Numbered from the stretch's first letter, positions 52,508 to 60,257 are shown. The stretch is 64,000 nt of DNA from Maridesulfovibrio sp. (GCF_963666665.1 NZ_OY762999.1:2857501-2921500), one strand, 5' to 3'. The notes: generated by a model from the letters alone, not told the origin. Translations and numbers: made by a program.

Positions 52508-53617
52508 TTACCAAGCCTTGAGCAAAAGCTCTTTTACATCGTCACGTGAAGGGTTTCTGGGGTTGCTAGCAGTGCAGATATCATCAAGCACGTTGCGGGC
52601 AATGGTGTTCAGGCTGGTTTTAAAAACACTTTCATCAATCTTCAATGCACCGACATTGTTGGGAATGCCCATGGACTCGTTAAGTTCCATAACCGCATTG
52701 ATAAGGGATCTGGTACCCTCTTCAACGGTTTCTGCGGGCAGTTTCAGCATGGTGGCAATTTCGTGGTAGCGGATACCCACATCAAAACTGTTGAACTTGA
52801 TTGCGTGGGGCAGGACTACTGCGTTTGCCAGTCCGTGCGGCACATGAAAAATACCGCCAAGAGAATGAGCGATGGAATGGGTAATGCCCAGTCCGCTGTT
52901 GTTGAAAGCCATACCTGCCATGCAGGAACCGAGCAGCATATGCTCGCGTGCTTCCATGTCATCACCGTTGATGTAGGCCCGCTTGAGATACTTGAATACG
53001 TAACGGATAGCGTATCTTGCGTAGATGGAAGTAAAAGCGTTGGCCTCACGGGAAGTGTATGCCTCAATGGCGTGGGTCAGCACGTCCATACCTGTTGCAG
53101 CAGTTACATGCGGCGGCAGGGAGCGGGTGAAACGGGCATCGAGGATAGCCATATCCGGGATAAGCATTTCATCGTTAAGAGGAATCTTGACCTCGTTAAC
53201 CTTGTCGGTGACCACAGCATAGCTGGTAACTTCAGCCCCGGTACCACTGGTGGTGGGAATGGCTACCAGTGTCGGTTTGACCTTTCCTTCAAGAGCCTTG
53301 CCAGCAAAAAAGGAAATGGCCTTGGCCGCATCAATGGGTGAACCACCGCCGAGGGCGATGATCAGGTCGGCTTGGTTTTTAAGGAAAATCTGTGCTCCCT
53401 TGGTAACTGTCTCAAGGGAAGGATCGGGTTCAACCTCATCAAAGATGATGAAGGGAATCCCTTTACGATCAAGATGGGTACGGACGCGGTCAACAAAACC
53501 GGTCTTTACCATGAATGAATCGGTAACAATAAAAGCCTGCGTTGCCGGGATAGTCTCCAGATTGTCCAGAGCGTCCTCGCCATAGCAGATCTTTGTTTTG
53601 CCGTAGAACTGTGTCAC
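52508..53617 (-). CDS. cutO: Iron-containing alcohol dehydrogenase of choline locus
   Basis: 369 residues from a GTG with GGAG six bases upstream; a TTG four codons earlier is less likely. The NAD site is GGGSPIDAAKA. Iron ligands lie in TGMDVLTHAIE and HSIAHSLGGIFHVPHGLANA. It reduces acetaldehyde to ethanol and regenerates NAD inside the organelle, as named in Desulfovibrio choline loci. A hairpin lies between the preceding shell gene and this start. Confidence 0.9.
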   Translation of the reverse strand: MTQFYGKTKICYGEDALDNLETIPATQAFIVTDSFMVKTGFVDRVRTHLDRKGIPFIIFDEVEPDPSLETVTKGAQIFLKNQADLIIALGGGSPIDAAKAISFFAGKALEGKVKPTLVAIPTTSGTGAEVTSYAVVTDKVNEVKIPLNDEMLIPDMAILDARFTRSLPPHVTAATGMDVLTHAIEAYTSREANAFTSIYARYAIRYVFKYLKRAYINGDDMEAREHMLLGSCMAGMAFNNSGLGITHSIAHSLGGIFHVPHGLANAVVLPHAIKFNSFDVGIRYHEIATMLKLPAETVEEGTRSLINAVMELNESMGIPNNVGALKIDESVFKTSLNTIARNVLDDICTASNPRNPSRDDVKELLLKAW

Positions 53618-53678
53618 CCTTTTCTCCAATAAATCAAAAATGTCAGGGTTAAAATCTATTCAGCTTGAAATTTGTATA

Positions 53679-53716
53679 GGGGCGCAGGTGTGAGGGGTGA
53701 GGGGTGCCTGCGCCCC
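53679..53716 (-). repeat. Intercistronic GC-rich hairpin after BMC-H gene
   Basis: GGGGCGCAGG and its complement form a perfect 10-bp stem around an 18-base loop. It lies 9 bases after the shell-protein stop and has no T-run. It may protect the shell message from decay. Confidence 0.7.
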
Positions 53717-53725
53717 TTAATGTCC

Positions 53726-54013
53726 TTACTTTACAGCGCATTTGGGAAGAATAACTTCCACTTCGCTGTGAGGACGGGGTATCACGTGTACACTGCGCAG
53801 TTCACCTACGCGTTCAGCAGCTGCTGCACCAGCATCAACTGCAGCTTTAACAGCACCAACGTCGCCGCGAACCAATACGGTTACGAGACCGCCGCCGACC
53901 TGTTCACGGCCAACGAGAGTTACATTTGCTGCTTTAACCATAGCATCGGCTGCTTCAACAGCACCAACGAGACCTCTGGTTTCTACCATTCCGAGAGCGT
54001 TGAGAGATGACAT
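53726..54013 (-). CDS. BMC-H hexameric shell protein (PduA-like), copy 1
   Basis: 95 residues, a single BMC domain: ALGMVETRGLVGAVEAADAM at the start and SVHVIPRPHSEVE near the end. Hexamers of this type tile the shell facets and their pores pass small polar molecules. AGGAG lies upstream. It is almost identical in layout to the copy at 57723, differing at a small number of positions, so the two probably arose by duplication inside the locus. Confidence 0.94.
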   Translation of the reverse strand: MSSLNALGMVETRGLVGAVEAADAMVKAANVTLVGREQVGGGLVTVLVRGDVGAVKAAVDAGAAAAERVGELRSVHVIPRPHSEVEVILPKCAVK

Positions 54014-54041
54014 AATTTTCTCCTCCTAAGATACTAAACTT

Positions 54042-54386
54042 TTAAATATTTCCTTTAACGGCATCAGCAAGCTTGAAGCTCATTTCCTTGAGCTGTGCAA
54101 GGTCGGTGATTCCGTATTCTTCCTTTAACAGCACCGCGATGCCCATAACCAGTTCTTCACAACCGTTACAAACTTCCTTGGTGCAGTCAGGGTTACCGCA
54201 TCCGGCGTTACCGGATTCGGCAACAGCAGCTGCGGCGTCTTCCACACGGACAATTTTGATCTTTTTCTTGCGGAGCTCATCTTTAGCACCGGGAGTCAAG
54301 ATTATGGTGTTGTCTACGTAGAAGGTGTCACTGTCCGGGCAGATAAATGACTTAAGATTGCCCGCTTCGATAAGTTTCTTTTTCAT
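54042..54386 (-). CDS. Small Cys-rich microcompartment-associated protein, function unknown
   Basis: 114 residues. The N-terminal part (SFICPDSDTFYVDNTIILTP with AKDELRKKKIKIV) resembles the LTP-A-L motif at the start of EutT-type proteins. The middle has GCGNPDCTKEVCNGCEELV, four Cys within 14 residues that look like a metal or cluster site. The C-terminus is helical. GAGG precedes the ATG and it lies between BMC-T and BMC-H genes. It may bind metal or carry a redox centre; I do not recognise a characterised homologue. Confidence 0.8.
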   Translation of the reverse strand: MKKKLIEAGNLKSFICPDSDTFYVDNTIILTPGAKDELRKKKIKIVRVEDAAAAVAESGNAGCGNPDCTKEVCNGCEELVMGIAVLLKEEYGITDLAQLKEMSFKLADAVKGNI

Positions 54387-54388
54387 CT

Positions 54389-54937
54389 TTACCTCGTTCC
54401 CCTTACTAAGGCCTTTACGACCGAGGCGTCGGGTCCGGGGATGACGACCGCCTCAACAAGATTGTTGCCCAAAGCAGCGGATGCAGCATCTGCGGCTTCC
54501 TGAACCGCAGCCACATCGCCGCTCATAACGAAATATGATTTACCGTTGATGCCCTGCCCTGCGACAAAACGGGCCAGCTCAACTCCGGAACGCTTGACCG
54601 CCGCATCCGCTGCCACCACGCCAGTGGAAACATTGCGGCATTCGATAACTCCGATAGACTGAACCTGTGCAATGGCGACGGGGCTTTTCAGCACTGCTGC
54701 CACTTCCGGTGAAAGGCTGGAAATAACAAAGCTGGCCTTGATCTTACCATCGTCAGTATTCGCAGCATCAACACTGGCCGACACTGCAGCACGTTCACCG
54801 GTAACAAAGATCAGGTATCTGCCGGAACAAATAGTAGAAGCGCGGACAAGTTCGACATCCGCGGCTTTCATCATGGCATCCGCAATCCGTACTCCGGATG
54901 CGATGTTCCAGCATTCAACTATGCCCAGCGTATCCAT
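54389..54937 (-). CDS. Tandem-domain BMC-T shell protein with pore Cys
   Basis: 182 residues with two BMC domains (TLGIVECWNIASGVRIADAM and SIGVIECRNVSTGVVAADAA). STICSGRYLIF puts Cys37 at the PduT cluster position, although Ser replaces the Pro of the usual CPG. It should form trimers with a central pore. It lies two bases before the small Cys-rich gene and five after the EutN-type gene. A second redox-capable pore protein beside the PduT-like one is unusual. Confidence 0.88.
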   Translation of the reverse strand: MDTLGIVECWNIASGVRIADAMMKAADVELVRASTICSGRYLIFVTGERAAVSASVDAANTDDGKIKASFVISSLSPEVAAVLKSPVAIAQVQSIGVIECRNVSTGVVAADAAVKRSGVELARFVAGQGINGKSYFVMSGDVAAVQEAADAASAALGNNLVEAVVIPGPDASVVKALVRGTR

Positions 54938-54942
54938 AATAA

Positions 54943-55212
54943 TTAGACCTGAGCCTGCACTTCATCGATGATAGCCACGATGGATGCATCAACCGGGGCA
55001 TCATGGTTACGCAGAGCCATGCGCGCAGAACTTCCGGTAGTCACCAGAACCTGCTCACCGATACCCGCGCCCACGCAGTCAACTGCGACGAAAACTTCTG
55101 CACTGCCCTTTTCCTCGATATCGAGCCGCTGAACAACCATCAGCTTCTCTCCGCTCAATTCATCCTTTTTGCGGGTGGCCCAAACATTGCCTACAACTTT
55201 ACAGATAATCAT
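54943..55212 (-). CDS. BMC-P pentameric vertex protein (EutN/CcmL)
   Basis: 89 residues: MIICKVVGNVWATRKKDEL at the start, DCVGAGIGEQVLVTTGSSAR in the middle, and VDASIVAIIDEV near the end are the EutN/CcmL signature. Pentamers close the vertices of the shell. It is the only vertex gene in the window. AAGGAT precedes the ATG. Confidence 0.95.
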   Translation of the reverse strand: MIICKVVGNVWATRKKDELSGEKLMVVQRLDIEEKGSAEVFVAVDCVGAGIGEQVLVTTGSSARMALRNHDAPVDASIVAIIDEVQAQV

Positions 55213-55222
55213 AAAACAATCC

Positions 55223-55822
55223 TTAGAGGGTCTTGCTGATGTTGATGTTCAATTCCTTGGCTGCTTCTTCGGCAAGGGGGGTGACCATTGCCGCGGGCAG
55301 TACCACTAACTCTTTAGCACCCTGCGCCGCCGCACCACTGACCACCTTTTCGGTGATCAGTGATTCCCTGACTTTCAGGGACTCGGGCGCCTTGGGTTGA
55401 AATCTTTTCATGCCGAAGCCCTGAAGGGTCTTCTCATGCTGCTGGTAAAGAGCATACAGAGGACCGGGAGCGGTCTGGCTGTACTCTTCGTAACCGAAGG
55501 AAAGAACTTCCACGGTATGACCGAGCAGCATCTGGCGAAGCACTTCAGTCATAATCTTGCCGTGAGCCTTGCCCACTGCCAGATCAGACATTTCGCAAAC
55601 GCAGAGTGAAGGCACGATGTAACGGCTGAATTCCGCGCAGGGAGCTTCTTCGCCGAAGAAATAGTATTCGTATTCATCACCGAAGCTGTTGCGTACTTTC
55701 TCAGCCACAATGCAGTCTCGCTCAGCCAGAACCAGAGCACATGCCTTATTGGATTCAGGCTTAAGCTGCTTCAGCACTTCTGCTGCGATGGATTGAACCA
55801 ATTCATTGATGTCTATTGACAT
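55223..55822 (-). CDS. Microcompartment-locus protein with N-terminal encapsulation helix, function unknown
   Basis: 199 residues. The first 20 (MSIDINELVQSIAAEVLKQL) form an amphipathic helix like an encapsulation peptide, so the protein is probably cargo. The rest has LVLAERDCIVAEKVRNSFGD and a Rossmann-like pattern (EVLSFGYEEYSQTAPGPLY), perhaps the hypothetical protein seen in some Eut/Cut loci. Its catalytic residues are not identified. The ATG with GGAGG eight bases upstream was chosen; 15 upstream codons overlap a REP-like element and are rejected. Confidence 0.78.
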   Translation of the reverse strand: MSIDINELVQSIAAEVLKQLKPESNKACALVLAERDCIVAEKVRNSFGDEYEYYFFGEEAPCAEFSRYIVPSLCVCEMSDLAVGKAHGKIMTEVLRQMLLGHTVEVLSFGYEEYSQTAPGPLYALYQQHEKTLQGFGMKRFQPKAPESLKVRESLITEKVVSGAAAQGAKELVVLPAAMVTPLAEEAAKELNINISKTL

Positions 55823-55825
55823 ATC

Positions 55826-55915
55826 GATGCCTCCGGCGGCTCTCCGAGGGCTTAAACCATTTTGCAAAAGGGTTTAAGAATCCCAAAAACTTTTACTAGG
55901 GCTTTGCCTCTTCGT
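55826..55915 (+). repeat. REP-like element, copy D
   Basis: GCCTCCGGCGGC, then TTAAACC-A-TTTTGCAAAA-G-GGTTTAA (55852-55877, one mismatched pair), then AATCCCAAAA and a CTTTGCC tail. Its GC block also provides the GGAGG ribosome site of the gene at 55822. Confidence 0.8.
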
Positions 55916-55934
55916 AAGAGAAGCTCTGCTTAAC

Positions 55935-56750
55935 TTAACAATTCAGGGCGATGCCCAGCGGGGTTACGAGAAACGGGTTGGCCGGTTTGTAGACCGGGAT
56001 ACCCACTTCTTTTTCCACCACTTTTTCCATATCCTTGAGGCAGCAAGTACCGCCTACAAGGTAGATGGCTGAAATATCGCGATCCTTAATGTGCGCTTTA
56101 ACGATGGTACCCATTTTCTGGATTACCGGACGAACGACAGGCAGGATCTCATCCTGACGTTCCTTGACCTTTTTCAGGTCTTCAGCTTCTTCAAAGCTGA
56201 CTTTGTAGCTGCCGGACAGAACCAGAGTCACGTGGGTTCCGCCGGTAGGTTCGTCAGCTACGTAAACCACTTCACCATTTTCCAGCACAGAGAGACCGGT
56301 GGTACCGCCGCCGATGTCAACGATGACGCCATTCTCAAGTCCGAGCACTGCGTTGGCTGCGGTGGGCTCGTCCAGAATGGAAGTGACTTCGAGTCCTGCA
56401 CCTTCCACAACGTACTGATGGGTGGAGCAATCCTTTTTGCCGGTCCCCGGAGGAACCGCAATGGCAGCGCGCTCCAGCTTGCGGCCCAATCTTTCTTCAA
56501 GTTCGCCAACCAGCTTGCGGGTGATACGGGTAGCGCCCATGTAATCAACAACCAGACCGTCCTTGATGACCCGGGCGAATTCCATGGCACAGGCCACAGG
56601 TTCCTTCTTGCTGTTCAGGACCACTACCACGATATACGCAGTACCTAGGTCCACACCCACCAGAAGTTCTTCGTCAGGACTGACAGGAACGGTGTTCTCA
56701 ATGCAGCTTTCAAGGTCGCTGATCTGCTGGTCAATTGCTGAAAAATCCAT
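55935..56750 (-). CDS. eutJ: EutJ-like actin-fold chaperone of microcompartment
   Basis: 271 residues from the ATG with GGGGAG upstream. GVDLGTAYIVVVVLN is the phosphate-1 loop and IVDIGGGTTGLSVLENG the phosphate-2 loop; AIYLVGGTCCLKDME carries the adenosine motif. This is the Hsp70/actin ATPase fold of EutJ. Such proteins accompany radical or B12 enzymes and may help reactivation or assembly. EutJ genes are usually found with ethanolamine or related compartments. Confidence 0.9.
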   Translation of the reverse strand: MDFSAIDQQISDLESCIENTVPVSPDEELLVGVDLGTAYIVVVVLNSKKEPVACAMEFARVIKDGLVVDYMGATRITRKLVGELEERLGRKLERAAIAVPPGTGKKDCSTHQYVVEGAGLEVTSILDEPTAANAVLGLENGVIVDIGGGTTGLSVLENGEVVYVADEPTGGTHVTLVLSGSYKVSFEEAEDLKKVKERQDEILPVVRPVIQKMGTIVKAHIKDRDISAIYLVGGTCCLKDMEKVVEKEVGIPVYKPANPFLVTPLGIALNC

Positions 56751-56787
56751 GTTCGTCTTTCTCTCCCCGCACACTCTCGGCTAAACA

Positions 56788-56890
56788 GTGGCGAAGCCTT
56801 GATAAAAATTTTTGGGATTCTTAAGCCCTTTTTTCAAAAAGGGCTTAAGCCGCCGGAGGCGAAATCTTTTCATCAAAGCGCAAAGCGCCT
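56788..56890 (-). repeat. REP-like element, copy E
   Basis: The perfect 14-bp stem CTTAAGCCCTTTTT and complement (56820-56849) has a TC centre. On the minus strand it is preceded by AAAGATTTCGCCTCCGGCGGC and followed by AATCCCAAAAATTTTTATCAAGGCTTCGCC. It lies between the PduL-type and EutJ-like genes. Confidence 0.85.
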
Positions 56891-56897
56891 CGAATCC

Positions 56898-57569
56898 CTA
56901 TCTTACAATCTTACCGGTTACAGACTTGTTCCAACCTGCGCTGTTGCCTTCATCGGGGTCGATGTGCATAGCCAGCTTGAAAGAAGGATTAACGCGACAA
57001 ACCACGTCTTCGAGAATAACCGGACGATCACTTTCAAGACGTACGCTTACGCGGTCATTGTCTTTCACGCCGAACTTGTCACCGTCTTCGGGAGACATGT
57101 GAATATGACGTGCTGCAACGATAACACCTTCTTCGAGACCGACGATTCCGGTCTGGGAAGCGAGGATGATACCGGGGGTTCCGGAAACATCACCGGACTG
57201 GCGAACCGGAGCTTTGATACCGAGGGTACGTGCTTCGGTGTTGGAAATTTCTACCTGTGAAGCGGAACGTGCAGGTCCGAGAACAGCAACGTTGTCCATG
57301 ACACCTTTGGGACCGATGAGACGGACACGCTCTTCACAGAGGTACTGACCGGGCTGGGAAAGTTCACGAACCGGAGTCAGAGGTTTACCGAAAAGCTCAA
57401 GGGCGTCCTGCTCGCTGAGGTGAACGTGGCGGGCGGAAAGTTCTACGGGAATGGGTTCGCATACTCCGGTAGATACGGAAACATGCGGAGCTTCGGTCTT
57501 CAACTGCTCAATTACGCCTTTGATGACCCCTTCCATGATATTATTAATGGCTTGTTCGTTCATGCTCAT
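56898..57569 (-). CDS. PduL-type phosphotransacylase of choline compartment
   Basis: 223 residues. The N-terminal helix NEQAINNIMEGVIKGVIEQL is an encapsulation peptide. Two barrel domains follow, with zinc ligands in SARHVHLSEQDALELFG and AARHIHMSPEDGDKFG. PduL-type enzymes exchange CoA for phosphate and give acetyl phosphate from acetyl-CoA for ATP synthesis; in other Desulfovibrio choline loci this step is named CutH. ATG at 57569 or two codons later at 57563 are both possible, and neither has a strong ribosome site. Confidence 0.92.
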   Translation of the reverse strand: MSMNEQAINNIMEGVIKGVIEQLKTEAPHVSVSTGVCEPIPVELSARHVHLSEQDALELFGKPLTPVRELSQPGQYLCEERVRLIGPKGVMDNVAVLGPARSASQVEISNTEARTLGIKAPVRQSGDVSGTPGIILASQTGIVGLEEGVIVAARHIHMSPEDGDKFGVKDNDRVSVRLESDRPVILEDVVCRVNPSFKLAMHIDPDEGNSAGWNKSVTGKIVR

Positions 57570-57601
57570 TTCTATGTGAAAAATATTTAGCGTTCTGATC
57601 A

Positions 57602-57709
57602 GGTATCGCGCTTAGCGCGGTACGGCCCTTTTTTATTACGGCCGGGGAAGGTGATTCTATGCGGGCAGAACCTCCCTCCCCGGCCCTGATACCACAGATA
57701 AATCTGCGG
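57602..57709 (-). repeat. Cluster of hairpins between BMC-H and PduL-type genes
   Basis: Within about 110 bases: CGCGC-TTA-GCGCG (57607-57619), GGCCGGGGA with its complement TCCCCGGCC (57640-57648 and 57677-57685), and CCACAGAT-AA-ATCTGCGG (57692-57709, one mismatch). GGTATC and GATACC add an outer pairing. No T-run follows, so it is probably an RNA processing or stability element. Confidence 0.55.
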
Positions 57710-57722
57710 CATTCAAGCTTAA

Positions 57723-58007
57723 TTAACCTTCAGCTTTAGGAAGGATGATTTCAACTTCGCCGTGGGGGCGGGGGATAACGTGTACGCTGATGAGTTCACC
57801 AACGTTCTGTGCAGCAGCTGCGCCAGCGTCGGTTGCTGCTTTAACAGCACCAACATCACCGCGAACCATAACGGTTACGAGACCGCCGCCAACCTGAGTC
57901 TTACCGACCAGAGTTACGTTTGCTGCTTTTACCATTGCGTCAGCTGCTTCTACTGCGCCAACGAGACCTTTGGTTTCAATCATACCCAGTGCGTTCAATG
58001 AGGACAT
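57723..58007 (-). CDS. BMC-H hexameric shell protein (PduA-like), copy 2
   Basis: 94 residues, single BMC domain (ALGMIETKGLVGAVEAADAM; GDVGAVKAATDAGAAAA; SVHVIPRPHGEVEIILP). It is very close to the shell protein at 53726. AAAGGAG precedes the ATG. Placed after the aldehyde dehydrogenase gene and before a cluster of hairpins, it is probably a major facet protein. Confidence 0.95.
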   Translation of the reverse strand: MSSLNALGMIETKGLVGAVEAADAMVKAANVTLVGKTQVGGGLVTVMVRGDVGAVKAATDAGAAAAQNVGELISVHVIPRPHGEVEIILPKAEG

Positions 58008-58111
58008 TTTTGTTCTCCTTTAAATTGATTTATCGGCTCCTTAAGGAGCCACCCTCTATTCCCTTATGCGGGAATCGCTTTTTATTTAGAGCGGGAAGTT
58101 TTTACTTCCGG

Positions 58112-59557
58112 CTATACCATCTGTTTCAGCTGCTCGACGATCATGGCAGTAATTGCCTGAACATCAATGGAATCGGTACCGGCAGCCTGAGCAGCAGGAG
58201 CGGATTCGCAGCAGGTGTTACCGAGATCGTAAGCAAGCCTTCTCACGTTCATGAGGTTGAGCGGAGTTACGTTATCGGAGGTGGAGCTTCCGCCTACAGT
58301 ACCGCAACCAAGGGTAAAGGAGGGGAAGAGAGAGGTAGAGAGGCCTACAGCACCGTGAGTGGACGGGGTGTTAACCAGCATTCTGGAAACAGGCTTCTTC
58401 ATACCGAATTCACGGATAACTTCTTCGTTCTTGGAGTGGATGGACAGGGAGTGACCGATACCACCGTTTTCCAGCAGCGCGTGACACATCTCGCAAGCAC
58501 CTTTCCAATCTTCAACAACGTAGAAACCGAGCAGCGCGGTAAGCTTTTCCTTGGAGAAGGGATACTTTGCGCCAACGCCTTTTTCGTCAGAAACGAGCAG
58601 ACGGGTTCCGGCAGGCACGGAGATTCCGGCCAGCTTAGCAATATAGCAGGCATCACGGCCTACGATTGCGGGGTTCATGGAACCGTTGCCGCGTTCCATA
58701 ACTGCTTTGACCTTGGTCAGGTCTTCGCCGTACAGGAAGTAACCGCCCTGAGCGACAACTTCAGCTTTAACCTGCTCAGCAATGCAGGACTCAGTGATGA
58801 TGGACTGCTCGGATGCGCAGACAGTACCGTTATCAAAGGTCTTACTTGCAAAAATCTTGGTGACCGCATCTTTGATGTCAGCGGTTCTTTCAATGTAGGA
58901 AGGTACGTTACCAGCACCTACGCCGAGAGCGGGGGTACCGGAGCTGTATGCTGCCTTGACCATGCCCGGACCACCGGTTGCGAGAATGAGATCGGCAACT
59001 TTCATGAGCTCGCCGCTACCCTGAATGGTAGGAATGCTCATTACGCTGACCAGATCTTCGCATACGCCGCAGTCGTGGAGTACGGAACGGATCATTTCAA
59101 CGGTTTTACCGATGCATTTCTTCGCGCTGGGGTGCGGGGTGAAAACAATAGCGTTCCCGGACTTCAGGGCGATCATGGACTTGTAGATAGTCGTAGACGT
59201 GGGGTTGGTGGAGGGGATGATCCCTGCGATAACACCCATGGGTACGGCGATCTCGACAACCTTCTTTTCCTTGTCGTCGCAAAGCACACCGATAGTTTTC
59301 ATATCCTTGATTGCTTCGAAAAGGTTTTTACTTGCAAGAATGTTCTTGGTTTTCTTGTCTTGAACCTTACCGAAACCGGTCTCTTCAACAGCAAGCGCTG
59401 CAAGGGGGTCCGCCTGAGCGTAAGCTGCTTCGGAAATAGCCTTTACAATCGCGTCAACCTTTTCCTGACCCATTTCCGCCAGCTCTGCCTGAGCTTTCTT
59501 AGCGGCACGAACCAGTGAACGGGCTTCTTGAATGGACAATAAATCCTTGTCTACCAT
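58112..59557 (-). CDS. cutF: CoA-acylating acetaldehyde dehydrogenase with C-terminal encapsulation peptide
   Basis: 481 residues of the PduP/EutE-type aldehyde dehydrogenase group. Catalytic Cys lies in DNGTVCASEQSI; GAGNVPSYIER and AVGLSTSLFPSFTLGCGT are family segments. The last 20 residues (SIDVQAITAMIVEQLKQMV) form an amphipathic helix after an Ala/Ser linker, a cargo signal. It turns acetaldehyde from choline into acetyl-CoA and NADH. GAGGAG precedes the ATG, four bases after the long shell-protein gene. Confidence 0.94.
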   Translation of the reverse strand: MVDKDLLSIQEARSLVRAAKKAQAELAEMGQEKVDAIVKAISEAAYAQADPLAALAVEETGFGKVQDKKTKNILASKNLFEAIKDMKTIGVLCDDKEKKVVEIAVPMGVIAGIIPSTNPTSTTIYKSMIALKSGNAIVFTPHPSAKKCIGKTVEMIRSVLHDCGVCEDLVSVMSIPTIQGSGELMKVADLILATGGPGMVKAAYSSGTPALGVGAGNVPSYIERTADIKDAVTKIFASKTFDNGTVCASEQSIITESCIAEQVKAEVVAQGGYFLYGEDLTKVKAVMERGNGSMNPAIVGRDACYIAKLAGISVPAGTRLLVSDEKGVGAKYPFSKEKLTALLGFYVVEDWKGACEMCHALLENGGIGHSLSIHSKNEEVIREFGMKKPVSRMLVNTPSTHGAVGLSTSLFPSFTLGCGTVGGSSTSDNVTPLNLMNVRRLAYDLGNTCCESAPAAQAAGTDSIDVQAITAMIVEQLKQMV

Positions 59558-59561
59558 TGGA

Positions 59562-60227
59562 TTACTCCTCTATCTGCCTGGTAACATTTATAATCGCGTC
59601 AATAAGGGTTTTCTTGGTGGCTTTCTTGACCTCTTCATTGGTCAGGGAAATACCTTCCAAGCTTCTGGCAATCTGCCGAACCTTACTGATTTTCATTTTC
59701 CTGAGTTCCGCGGGCTTGAACTGCGGGGCTTCTTCCTGTGCCTTGGAGGCTTTCGGAGCAGCTTCCTCAGTCTTCGGTGCGGACACCTGCACTGCCGGAG
59801 CTTCAATTTCCTCTTTCAGAACCTCAGGCTCTGCTTTCGGAGCTTCCTCTGCTTCGACTTTTTCTTCCGCTGGAGCAGGCTGGGCCTGCTCTTCCGCGGA
59901 AGCGGGAGATTGTGCTACTTCCCGTGAAATTTCTTTTGCTGCCGCAACCGGAGCGCTGGTTGCGATAATCTTGCTGATCTCATCATAGGGACGGGCAATC
60001 ACGTGATGTGATACCAGCTCCGCTCCTTCGATGCGGCTGATAGCGGCAGTGCCTGCTTCAACAGAAGCCTGTACAGCAGAGACTTCTCCGGTGACGCTTA
60101 TGGTCACCAGCCCGCCGCCGGAAATATTCTTTTCCAGCAGGGTCACTGCAGCGGCTTTGAGCATGGCATCAGCACCTTCGATGGCAGCCAGCAGCCCTTT
60201 TGTTTCAATGAATCCAAGTGCATCCAT
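59562..60227 (-). CDS. BMC-H shell protein with long acidic linker and Rho-N/SAP-like tail
   Basis: 221 residues from the ATG with GGGAG ten bases upstream; an ATG-like frame seven codons earlier is rejected. Residues 1-90 form a BMC domain (ALGFIETKGLLAAIEGADAM). About 100 residues of Ala/Pro/Glu-rich linker follow. The last 50 (ELRKMKISKVRQIARSLEGI, then KKATKKTLIDAIINV) match the pattern of Rho N-terminal or SAP-type helix pairs, which bind nucleic acid in other proteins. EutK of enterics has a comparable tail. The tail's function here is unknown. Confidence 0.82.
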   Translation of the reverse strand: MDALGFIETKGLLAAIEGADAMLKAAAVTLLEKNISGGGLVTISVTGEVSAVQASVEAGTAAISRIEGAELVSHHVIARPYDEISKIIATSAPVAAAKEISREVAQSPASAEEQAQPAPAEEKVEAEEAPKAEPEVLKEEIEAPAVQVSAPKTEEAAPKASKAQEEAPQFKPAELRKMKISKVRQIARSLEGISLTNEEVKKATKKTLIDAIINVTRQIEE

Positions 60228-60257
60228 AAATCTGTTCTCCCTTGTCATTGATTTGGA

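Noticed and set aside
51164..52549. A 461-codon open frame antisense to the PduS-like gene
   Set aside because: Overlaps a gene with intact cluster motifs; no start signal and no domain of its own.
57920..59518. A 532-codon open frame antisense to the aldehyde dehydrogenase
   Set aside because: Same shadow effect; composition is Gly/Val/Phe-rich low-complexity sequence and the opposite strand encodes a clear enzyme.
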